From the NCBI RefSeq assembly GCF_003002925.1, contig NZ_PVTK01000005.1, positions 124,001-188,000 on the forward strand: DNA of 64,000 nt. The letters are read 5' to 3'. The DNA comes from Vreelandella songnenensis. Lineage in GTDB: Bacteria > Pseudomonadota > Gammaproteobacteria > Pseudomonadales > Halomonadaceae. The notes below the pieces were generated by a model. The model was not told where the DNA came from and searched no databases. It saw only the letters and a program-made list of their open reading frames with translations. Each line of letters opens with the position of its first letter. Position 1 is the stretch's first letter. Positions 55,005 through 64,000 of the stretch are shown in pieces. The position numbers and the translations under genes are program-made.

Positions 55005-55643
55005 TCAGCCAGCTTTCACGGCGCTGCGAACGATAACGTCGCTACCCGGTGCTCCCGGTACGGCGCCCTTGATCAGCAGCAGGTTACGCTCGGCGTCAAC
55101 ACGGACGATCTCAAGGCTTTGAACGGTGCAGCGGACGTTGCCCATCTGACCGGCCATTTTCTTGCCTTTAAATACGCGACCTGGTGTTTGACACATGCCG
55201 ATAGAACCCGGCGCGCGATGCGACAGGGAGTTACCATGGCTGTTGTCTTGGGTACGGAAGTTCCAGCGCTTAACAGCACCCTGGAAGCCTTTACCCTTAG
55301 AGGTGCCGGTCACGTCGATCATTTGACCAGCTTCAAAGAGGGATACGGTGAGTTCGCCACCCACTTCAGGAGCTTCCTCACCTTCTGCAAGGCGGAATTC
55401 CATCAGCGAACGACCAGCCTCAACACCCGCCTTGGCAAACTGACCAGCTTGCGCTTTGGAGAGGTGCTTGGCTTTACGAGAACCTGTGGTGATCTGAATC
55501 GCTGCGTAGCCGTCAGACTCAATGGTCTTAACGCGCGTAACACGATTAGGATCAACTTCAATAACGGTCACGGGCACGGATGCGCCATCTTCGGTAAAGA
55601 CACGGGTCATCCCGGCCTTTTTACCGACTAAACCGATAGTCAT
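55005..55643 (-). CDS. rplC: 50S ribosomal protein L3
   Basis: 212 residues (E. coli 209), reaches the peptidyl transferase centre with the loop [20 protein letters not shown]. It follows rpsJ by an unusually long 160-bp gap that has an 8- to 9-bp CTCGC-TAGT-GCGAG type hairpin but no clear promoter. Confidence 0.98.
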   Translation of the reverse strand: MTIGLVGKKAGMTRVFTEDGASVPVTVIEVDPNRVTRVKTIESDGYAAIQITTGSRKAKHLSKAQAGQFAKAGVEAGRSLMEFRLAEGEEAPEVGGELTVSLFEAGQMIDVTGTSKGKGFQGAVKRWNFRTQDNSHGNSLSHRAPGSIGMCQTPGRVFKGKKMAGQMGNVRCTVQSLEIVRVDAERNLLLIKGAVPGAPGSDVIVRSAVKAG

Positions 55644-55803
55644 ACTCAGTCTCCTATAGTGTACGGGGCTATCACCCGCTATGGCTGCCCTTTCCAGAGC
55701 ATTCCACTAGCACATTGTGTGGCGCCTCACGGCGCGGCGGCTGCTGATCGTGCTAACTCGCTAGTGCGAGCGACGAACGCTGGGCCGCAAGTGTCTAGTG
55801 TGA

Positions 55804-56115
55804 TTAGTCGAGCTTGATTTGCACGTCTACGCCGGCGGCGAGATCGAGCTTCATCAGCGCATCAACAGTTTTCTCAGTCGGCTCAACGATGTCGAGCACA
55901 CGCTTGTGCGTACGAATCTCATACTGATCACGCGCATCCTTGTTGACGTGCGGTGAAATCAGAATGGTATAGCGCTCGCGGTTGGTCGGCAGCGGAATCG
56001 GCCCACGAACCTGAGCACCAGTACGCTTAGCGGTTTCAACAATCTCCGCTGTGGACTGATCGATCAGGCGATGGTCGAACGCTTTCAACCGAATGCGAAT
56101 CTTTTGGTTCTGCAT
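55804..56115 (-). CDS. rpsJ: 30S ribosomal protein S10
   Basis: 103 residues as in E. coli; head protein that also acts as NusE in antitermination. First gene of the S10 operon; a perfect sigma-70 promoter lies about 58-93 bp upstream. Confidence 0.98.
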   Translation of the reverse strand: MQNQKIRIRLKAFDHRLIDQSTAEIVETAKRTGAQVRGPIPLPTNRERYTILISPHVNKDARDQYEIRTHKRVLDIVEPTEKTVDALMKLDLAAGVDVQIKLD

Positions 56116-56179
56116 TTGCCCTAAACTCCAATGGATGTCGACGGCGCGAGCCGTCTACCCACGCATTCAAAGGATGCGC

Positions 56180-56208
56180 ATTATAGGCACGCCAAAAGCC
56201 CATGTCAA
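56180..56208 (-). promoter_or_regulatory. Consensus sigma-70 promoter of the S10 operon
   Basis: On the minus strand TTGACA (56203-56208), a 17-bp spacer and TATAAT (56180-56185), a perfect match to the sigma-70 consensus. Transcription should begin near 56173, leaving a leader of about 58 nt before rpsJ. Confidence 0.88.
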
Positions 56209-56230
56209 ACATTTGCTATTGGTGCGCAGA

Positions 56231-56256
56231 AAAGGGGGCTCCCAGGAGCCCCCTTT
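56231..56256 (-). terminator. Terminator after tuf
   Basis: AAAGGGGGCTCC (56231-56242) pairs with GGAGCCCCCTTT (56245-56256); on the minus strand it follows tuf and ends in TTTTC. It separates the str transcript from the S10 promoter. Confidence 0.85.
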
Positions 56257-56274
56257 CTCATTCAAGTAAAATAA

Positions 56275-57468
56275 TTACTGAACGATTTTGGCCACAACAC
56301 CAGCACCAACGGTACGGCCGCCTTCGCGAATCGCGAAGCGCAGACCTTCATCCATGGCGATCGGAGCGATCAGAGTAACAACCATTTGCACGTTGTCACC
56401 CGGCATGACCATTTCAACACCTTCCGGCAGTTCACAAGTACCTGTTACGTCAGTGGTACGGAAGTAGAACTGCGGACGGTAGCCCTTGAAGAAAGGCGTG
56501 TGACGACCACCTTCTTCTTTGGACAGTACGTAAACTTCTGCTTCGAAGGTAGTGTGCGGTTTGATGGTGCCCGGCTTGGCCAGAACCTGACCACGCTCGA
56601 CGTCATCACGCTTGGTACCACGCAGCAGGGCGCCAACGTTCTCACCTGCACGACCTTCGTCGAGCAGCTTACGGAACATTTCAACACCGGTAACGATGGT
56701 TTTGGAAGTGTCGCGGATACCCACGATCTCTACTTCCTCACCCGCTTTCACGATGCCGCGCTCTACACGACCGGTAACAACAGTACCACGGCCAGAGATA
56801 GAGAATACGTCTTCGATCGGCATCAGGAACGGCTGGTCGATAGCACGCTCCGGCTCAGGGATGTACTCATCCAGAGCTTTGATCAGGTTAGCTACCGCAG
56901 TAGTACCCATGCCGTTCTCGTCTTCACCGTTCAGTGCCATCAGGGCAGAACCAGTGATGATCGGCGTGTCGTCGCCCGGGAAGTCGTACTGGTCGAGGAG
57001 TTCACGAACTTCCATCTCTACCAGTTCGAGCAGCTCTTCGTCATCAACCATGTCCGCCTTGTTCAGGAACACAACGATGAACGGTACGCCAACCTGACGA
57101 GACAGCAGGATGTGCTCGCGAGTCTGCGGCATCGGGCCATCAGCGGCAGAACATACCAGGATCGCGCCGTCCATCTGAGCAGCACCGGTGATCATGTTCT
57201 TGACGTAGTCAGCGTGTCCCGGGCAGTCAACGTGCGCGTAGTGACGCTCTTCAGACTGGTATTCAACGTGCGAAGTCGCGATGGTGATACCACGCTCACG
57301 CTCTTCAGGAGCGTTATCGATAGTATCGAATTCACGCCAGTCGCCGCCGAAAACTTCAGCAGACACGCGGGTCAGGGCCGCAGTCAGGGTCGTTTTACCG
57401 TGGTCGACGTGACCGATGGTGCCGACGTTGACGTGCGGTTTGGAACGTTCGAATTTTTCCTTAGCCAC
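56275..57468 (-). CDS. tuf: Elongation factor Tu
   Basis: GTPase that brings aminoacyl-tRNA to the ribosome, 397 residues (E. coli 394). GTP-binding motifs [17 protein letters not shown] and NKADMVDD are complete. The extra residues are acidic. Placed between fusA and rpsJ as in the str operon; a second tuf copy may exist outside the window. Ended by a strong terminator. Confidence 0.99.
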   Translation of the reverse strand: MAKEKFERSKPHVNVGTIGHVDHGKTTLTAALTRVSAEVFGGDWREFDTIDNAPEERERGITIATSHVEYQSEERHYAHVDCPGHADYVKNMITGAAQMDGAILVCSAADGPMPQTREHILLSRQVGVPFIVVFLNKADMVDDEELLELVEMEVRELLDQYDFPGDDTPIITGSALMALNGEDENGMGTTAVANLIKALDEYIPEPERAIDQPFLMPIEDVFSISGRGTVVTGRVERGIVKAGEEVEIVGIRDTSKTIVTGVEMFRKLLDEGRAGENVGALLRGTKRDDVERGQVLAKPGTIKPHTTFEAEVYVLSKEEGGRHTPFFKGYRPQFYFRTTDVTGTCELPEGVEMVMPGDNVQMVVTLIAPIAMDEGLRFAIREGGRTVGAGVVAKIVQ

Positions 57469-57497
57469 TGCTATAACCTCTTTACGTTAGCTAACGG

Positions 57498-59621
<2,124 letters not shown>

Positions 59622-59794
59622 GGTGAAACTCCCGTTAGTTGGCGATGCTCGTTAATTTAGCAAGCGGTGAAAGTGAGCCTTACGCCACCGCCGCCATCAC
59701 AGCATGATAGCGGCGGGGTGTTGCAACAAAGCGACTCGACTTACCACTTTCAACGACGCCGTGCTGAAACAACGTGCATATATAAACGCGAACC

Positions 59795-59869
59795 TTGCAG
59801 ACGCTATGTTTAAAAGCGTCATGCTTGGAAGCGACGCACTTAGAAACGACGCCTTTAGAAACGATAGTG
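59795..59869 (-). repeat. Five 15-bp tandem units from the rpsG 3' end
   Basis: Units at 59855-59869, 59840-59854, 59825-59839, 59810-59824 and 59795-59809. On the plus strand they start TTAGAAACGA, TTAGAAACGACGC, TTGGAAGCGACGC, TTAAAAGCGTC and TTGCAGACGC. The first unit is the last 5 codons of rpsG (His-Tyr-Arg-Phe-stop). A sixth, weaker copy may be at 59780-59794. It looks like a decayed repeated duplication of the end of rpsG. Confidence 0.65.
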
Positions 59870-60325
59870 CGAGAAAGCCTTGTTGGCTTCGGCCATACGA
59901 TGCACGTCTTCGCGCTTCTTAACGGCAGAACCTTTGCCTTCAGCGGCATCCAGCATTTCACCTGCCAGACGCTGAACCATCGTTTTCTCACCGCGACGAC
60001 GCGCCGCGTCTACCAGCCAGCGCATAGCGAGCGCTTGACGGCGAGACGGACGAACTTCAACCGGCACCTGATAGGTCGCACCACCAACGCGGCGCGACTT
60101 GACTTCGACCATCGGCTGGATGGTTTCCAGCGCCTTGTCGAAGATTTCCAGCGGCTCTTCTTTACTACGCTCGGCAACCTTGTCCAACGCACCGTAAACG
60201 ATGCGCTCAGCTATGGACTTCTTGCCGCTGACCATCAGGTGGTTCATGAACTTCGCCAGACGCTCACTTCCGAACTTGGGATCCGGCAGGATTTCGCGCT
60301 TAGCTACAACTCTTCTTCTAGGCAT
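59855..60325 (-). CDS. rpsG: 30S ribosomal protein S7
   Basis: 156 residues, the common length, head protein and 16S rRNA primary binder; in enterics it represses the str operon. Starts [20 protein letters not shown] and ends [12 protein letters not shown]. Its last 15 bases are the source-like unit of the tandem array that follows. Confidence 0.98.
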   Translation of the reverse strand: MPRRRVVAKREILPDPKFGSERLAKFMNHLMVSGKKSIAERIVYGALDKVAERSKEEPLEIFDKALETIQPMVEVKSRRVGGATYQVPVEVRPSRRQALAMRWLVDAARRRGEKTMVQRLAGEMLDAAEGKGSAVKKREDVHRMAEANKAFSHYRF

Positions 60326-60488
60326 GATAAGCCCTCAATTAAGGATCCTTCAGGTAAACCCGGGACTCACGCTAGGCATTCGGCGCTTGGCGCCGCCCGA
60401 CCTTACTCTTATCAGACCGTCATATATTCGTGTTAAAGGTAACAGACGGAAATGCAGTACCGCCTCAAGCAGCCTTGACGCCCTGGAC

Positions 60489-60863
60489 TCAGGACTTCGG
60501 CTTCTTGGTACCGTACTTGGAACGACCCTGCTTACGGTTCTGTACGCCAGAGGTGTCCAAGGCGCCACGAACGGTGTGATAACGCACACCTGGCAAATCC
60601 TTTACACGACCGCCGCGAATCAGAACAACGGAGTGTTCCTGCAGGTTGTGACCTTCACCACCGATGTAAGAAGAGACTTCGAAACCGTTGGTCAGGCGCA
60701 CACGGCAAACCTTACGCAGGGCCGAGTTCGGCTTCTTGGGGGTAGTGGTGTATACGCGCGTACATACGCCGCGTTTTTGCGGACAAGCTTGCAGCGCAGG
60801 CACGTCACTCTTGGTGACGGGGCGCTTGCGCGGCTTGCGCACTAGCTGATTAATCGTTGCCAT
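60489..60863 (-). CDS. rpsL: 30S ribosomal protein S12
   Basis: 124 residues as in E. coli, decoding-centre protein. The two streptomycin-sensitive regions [11 protein letters not shown] and [13 protein letters not shown] are of wild-type form. The start is ATG at 60863; the frame stays open to 60938. First gene of the str operon. Confidence 0.98.
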   Translation of the reverse strand: MATINQLVRKPRKRPVTKSDVPALQACPQKRGVCTRVYTTTPKKPNSALRKVCRVRLTNGFEVSSYIGGEGHNLQEHSVVLIRGGRVKDLPGVRYHTVRGALDTSGVQNRKQGRSKYGTKKPKS

Positions 60864-60953
60864 GGTGTTTAGCTGACTCCAATGGTTGCCTGGCCTTTCA
60901 ACAAATACGGGCAGCGGATGCGGGCGCACCCACCCCACTGTTAAAGGCTGCGC

Positions 60954-60983
60954 ATTCTAAAGGCTGACCCTAGGCGGCGTCAA
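60954..60983 (-). promoter_or_regulatory. Likely str-operon promoter
   Basis: On the minus strand TTGACG (60978-60983), an 18-bp spacer, TAGAAT (60954-60959); about 90 bp before rpsL. The -35 lies inside the hairpin that follows rpoC. Confidence 0.62.
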
Positions 60984-61020
60984 GTCCTGCCGGCGGTTTA
61001 ACCGGCAAGGACATGACGCC
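60976..61020 (-). terminator. Long hairpin after rpoC
   Basis: GGCGTCAAGTCC-TGCCGG pairs with CCGGCA-AGGACATGACGCC over about 17 bp with one mismatch and one bulge, just after the rpoC stop. There is no T-run, so it may terminate weakly or be an RNA processing site; it also overlaps the str promoter. Confidence 0.6.
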
Positions 61021-61053
61021 TCCAGAGACAGATACTTATTTTACTACTCGGTT

Positions 61054-64000
61054 TTAGAGCTCGTCGTCAGTATCAAGTGCTGTCAACTGGGCTCCAAGCT
61101 CCTGCTCTACCTCGGTCGCCGAGGGATTGAACAGACGCTCGACGTCTTCGCGCTTGCGACGACGTTCTGCGTGGTGAGTCAGACCGGTACCTGCCGGAAT
61201 CAGACGTCCAACTACCACGTTTTCTTTCAGGCCGCGCAGATAATCGCGCTTGCCGGTCACCGCCGCTTCGGTCAGTACTCGCGTGGTCTCCTGGAAGGAG
61301 GCCGCGGAGATGAACGACTCGGTCGCCAGGCTCGCCTTGGTAATACCCAGCAGCAGACGCTGATACTTCGCCGGGAACTTACCCTCTTTCTCGAGACGGG
61401 CATTCTGTTCCAGCACACGAACAAGCTCAGCCTGGTCGCCGGTGATGAAGTCAGAATCACCCGAATCGGTAATTTCAACCTTGCGCAGCATCTGACGCAC
61501 GATCACTTCGATGTGCTTGTCGTTGATGCCTACGCCTTGCAGACGATAAACGTCCTGTACTTCGGCCGTAATGTACTTGGCAAGTTCCGCCACGCCCAGA
61601 AGACGCAGAATATCGTGCGGGTTGCTAGGACCATCGGAGATGACCTCGCCCTTCTCGACGCTTTCACCTTCGAACACGGCAATCTGACGCCATTTCGGAA
61701 TCAGCGCCTCGAACGGATCACCAGACTCCGGGGTAATCGTCAGACGACGCTTGCCCTTGGTCTCTTTACCGAAGCTCACCACACCGCTGATTTCAGCCAG
61801 AATGGAGGACTCTTTCGGCTTACGCGCTTCGAACAGGTCGGCAACGCGGGGTAGACCACCGGTGATGTCCTTGTTACCCGAGGCTTCAACCGGGATACGG
61901 GCAACGACTTCACCCACACCGATGGTTGAGCCATCGTCGACCGAGATGATCGAGTTACCCGGCAGCAAGTACTGTACCGGCGTGTTCGAGCCGGAAACCG
62001 ACACGTACTCGCCTGCGGCATCCTGAAGCATGACCATCGGGCGCTTGTCGCGGCCAGCCATCGGGCGTGCTGCGGACTCGATAACTTCGATAGAGGAAAG
62101 GCCGGTCATCTCATCGACTGAGCGGTGCATGGTGACACCCTCGTCAAGATCGAGGAACTGCGCTTTACCTTCTACTTCGGCAATGATCGGGTGAGTGTGC
62201 GGATCCCATTTGGCGACCATCGCACCGGCATCGACCACATCGCCGTCACGCACGGACAGCTCGGCGCCGTAAGGCAGCTTGTAGTATTCGCGCTCACGAC
62301 CGTGATCGTCAGCAACCGCCAAGGCGCTTGAACGCGATACCACCACCAGCTTGCCGTCGGCACGCTCTACGTGCTTGATATTGTGCAGACGAACCTTGCC
62401 GCCGTGCTTGACCTGTACGCTATCTACCGCGGATGAACGCGATGCCGCGCCACCGATGTGGAAGGTACGCATGGTCAGCTGGGTACCCGGCTCACCGATG
62501 GACTGTGCGGCGATAACACCGACAGATTCACCGATATTGACCTGGTGGCCACGGGCAAGGTCACGTCCGTAACAGGACGAACACACGCCGTGCGGCGTAT
62601 CACAGGTGATGGTCGAGCGTACGATGATCTCATCCACACCCATGGTGTCGAGCTCGGCACACCACTTCTCGTCGAGCAGGGTGTTACGCGGAATCAACAC
62701 TTCTTCGGTGCCCGGATCGACAACGTCTACCGCTACGACACGACCCAGTACGCGCTGGGACAGCGGCACGATGATGTCGCCACCCTCGATGATCGGGTGC
62801 AGCGTCAGGCCGTTTTCAGTACCACAGTCGACCTCGGTAATCACCAGATCCTGGGCCACGTCGACCAGACGGCGGGTCAGGTAACCGGAGTTGGCCGTTT
62901 TCAGGGCCGTATCCGCCAGACCTTTACGGGCACCGTGGGTCGAGATGAAGTACTGAAGTACGTTCAGACCTTCACGGAAGTTGGCGACGATGGGCGTCTC
63001 GATGATCGAGCCATCAGGCTTGGCCATCAGGCCACGCATACCGGCCAGCTGACGGATCTGGGCGGCAGAACCACGCGCACCGGAGTCGGCCATGATGAAG
63101 ACGCTGTTGAACGAATCCTGCTCAACCTCGTTGCCATCGCGGTCGATGACGGTCTCTTTCGAGATACCCACCATCATCGCCTTGGCAACTTTATCGTTGG
63201 CCTTGGACCAGATATCGATAACCTTGTTGTACTTCTCGCCGGCCGTTACCAGGCCAGATGAGAACTGGTCTTCGATCTCTTTGACTTCGGCTTCCGCTGC
63301 ATCAACGATTTCAGTCTTGGCATCCGGGATAACGAAGTCGTTGACGCCGATCGAGGCGCCGGACCAGGTCGCCAGGCGGAAACCGGTGTACATAAGCTGG
63401 TCAGCGAAGATGACCGTCGGCTTGAGACCGGAGCGGCGATACACTTCGTTGATCAGGCCGGAAATCGCCTTCTTCTTCATCGGCTGGTCGATCAGCGCAA
63501 AGGGCACGCCTTCGGGCAGAATGCGGAACAGCAGCGCACGGCCAACCGTGGTTTCGTACAGACGGCGATGGAATGACTTCTCGCCGGTCTCTTCTTCAAT
63601 ATCGATCTCGTCCAGGCGCACCTTGACGCGGGCGTGCAGCGATACCGACTGGGTACCGAAGGCGCGCTCAACCTCGTTGAGGTCGGAGAACACCATGCCT
63701 TCGCCCTTGGCGTTGATCTTTTCGCGGGTCATGTAGTAAAGACCCAGAACAACGTCCTGCGACGGTACGATGATCGGCTCGCCGTTGGCCGGCGACAGCA
63801 CGTTGTTGGTCGCCATCATCAGCGCACGGGCTTCGAGCTGGGCTTCCAGGGTCAGCGGTACGTGTACCGCCATCTGGTCACCGTCAAAGTCGGCGTTGTA
63901 GGCCGCACACACCAGCGGGTGCAGCTGGATCGCCTTGCCTTCGATCAAAAGCGGCTCGAACGCCTGGATACCCAGACGGTGAAGCGTCGGCGCGCGGTTC
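61054..64000 (-). CDS. rpoC: RNA polymerase beta' subunit (partial)
   Basis: C-terminal two-thirds of beta' (about 982 residues in the window; E. coli beta' has 1407). The active-site motif NADFDGD that holds catalytic Mg2+ is about 35 residues in from the window edge; the C-terminal zinc-binding cysteines are in [14 protein letters not shown], and the bridge/trigger regions are complete. The reading frame stays open to the window edge ([10 protein letters not shown]), so the N-terminal part and rpoB lie to the right. Ends 190 bp before rpsL. Confidence 0.99.
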   Translation of the reverse strand, partial: NRAPTLHRLGIQAFEPLLIEGKAIQLHPLVCAAYNADFDGDQMAVHVPLTLEAQLEARALMMATNNVLSPANGEPIIVPSQDVVLGLYYMTREKINAKGEGMVFSDLNEVERAFGTQSVSLHARVKVRLDEIDIEEETGEKSFHRRLYETTVGRALLFRILPEGVPFALIDQPMKKKAISGLINEVYRRSGLKPTVIFADQLMYTGFRLATWSGASIGVNDFVIPDAKTEIVDAAEAEVKEIEDQFSSGLVTAGEKYNKVIDIWSKANDKVAKAMMVGISKETVIDRDGNEVEQDSFNSVFIMADSGARGSAAQIRQLAGMRGLMAKPDGSIIETPIVANFREGLNVLQYFISTHGARKGLADTALKTANSGYLTRRLVDVAQDLVITEVDCGTENGLTLHPIIEGGDIIVPLSQRVLGRVVAVDVVDPGTEEVLIPRNTLLDEKWCAELDTMGVDEIIVRSTITCDTPHGVCSSCYGRDLARGHQVNIGESVGVIAAQSIGEPGTQLTMRTFHIGGAASRSSAVDSVQVKHGGKVRLHNIKHVERADGKLVVVSRSSALAVADDHGREREYYKLPYGAELSVRDGDVVDAGAMVAKWDPHTHPIIAEVEGKAQFLDLDEGVTMHRSVDEMTGLSSIEVIESAARPMAGRDKRPMVMLQDAAGEYVSVSGSNTPVQYLLPGNSIISVDDGSTIGVGEVVARIPVEASGNKDITGGLPRVADLFEARKPKESSILAEISGVVSFGKETKGKRRLTITPESGDPFEALIPKWRQIAVFEGESVEKGEVISDGPSNPHDILRLLGVAELAKYITAEVQDVYRLQGVGINDKHIEVIVRQMLRKVEITDSGDSDFITGDQAELVRVLEQNARLEKEGKFPAKYQRLLLGITKASLATESFISAASFQETTRVLTEAAVTGKRDYLRGLKENVVVGRLIPAGTGLTHHAERRRKREDVERLFNPSATEVEQELGAQLTALDTDDEL

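Noticed and set aside
59680..59991. Minus-strand frame with repeated VSKGV-like pentapeptides
   Set aside because: The pentapeptide period comes from the 15-bp array read out of frame; it overlaps rpsG and has no ribosome site.

Overview
The window is a chromosomal segment of a gammaproteobacterium, most likely a member of the Halomonadaceae (Halomonas or a close relative). The basis is the GC-rich protein-coding style, proteobacterial-type ribosomal operons, a glnA-ntrB-ntrC locus with sigma-54/NtrC control, an acidic outer-membrane porin, a TTT-type solute transporter and a ZnuABC system. The genus is an inference; no 16S gene is present.

Region 1 (1-7015): the 3' part of a ugpC-type ABC ATPase gene, a secreted 5'-nucleotidase/metallophosphatase, an aldo/keto reductase, a trimeric porin, and a tightly overlapped pair encoding a GT4 glycosyltransferase and a PAP2 phosphatase. 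Region 2 (7123-10060): a sodium:glutamate-type symporter, a 43-residue membrane protein, a 700-bp AT-rich gap that ends a minus-strand transcript at a strong terminator, and a small alpha/beta hydrolase. Region 3 (10069-14661): the nitrogen control locus ntrC, ntrB, glnA read leftwards. It has a 31-bp NtrC palindrome before ntrB, and a sigma-54 promoter with two NtrC sites three helical turns apart before glnA. Region 4 (14728-17216): an acyltransferase, a secreted esterase and an unknown 101-residue protein.

Region 5 (17371-22112) is a leftward cassette, tctC-tctB-tctA-gntR-dehydrogenase, with looser base composition than its surroundings. It probably imports and oxidises an organic acid under control of its own GntR repressor. 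Region 6 (22426-29336): an unknown exported protein, a PilZ plus degenerate HD-GYP protein, the zinc operon (Zur box, 49-residue His-rich membrane protein, znuC, znuB, znuA) and a class C beta-lactamase. Region 7 (29660-34471) is a rightward galactofuranose-type cassette: galE, a glycosyltransferase, glf and a GH1-like glycosidase, with no flippase, polymerase or exporter beside it. Region 8 (34556-42033) holds housekeeping genes: cupin, DUF6164, glyoxalase I, DUF2237, a TPP riboswitch with thiM-thiE, LysR, DoxX, a YgiD-type dioxygenase and a D,D-carboxypeptidase with a SPOR domain.

Region 9 (42271-64000) is read entirely leftwards and contains, in transcription order, rpoC (partial), rpsL, rpsG, fusA, tuf, then the S10, spc and alpha operons down to rplQ. 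Visible controls are a str promoter overlapping a hairpin after rpoC, a tuf terminator, a perfect-consensus sigma-70 promoter before rpsJ, a UUCG-capped hairpin before rpsM and a terminator after rplQ. The rpsG-fusA spacer contains a decayed 15-bp tandem array that looks like repeated copies of the last codons of rpsG.

I saw no rRNA, tRNA, CRISPR array, insertion sequence or prophage. No single undescribed system stands out beyond doubt. The strongest candidates are the transporter-free galactofuranose cassette, the His-rich micropeptide in the zinc operon and the PilZ/degenerate HD-GYP protein.
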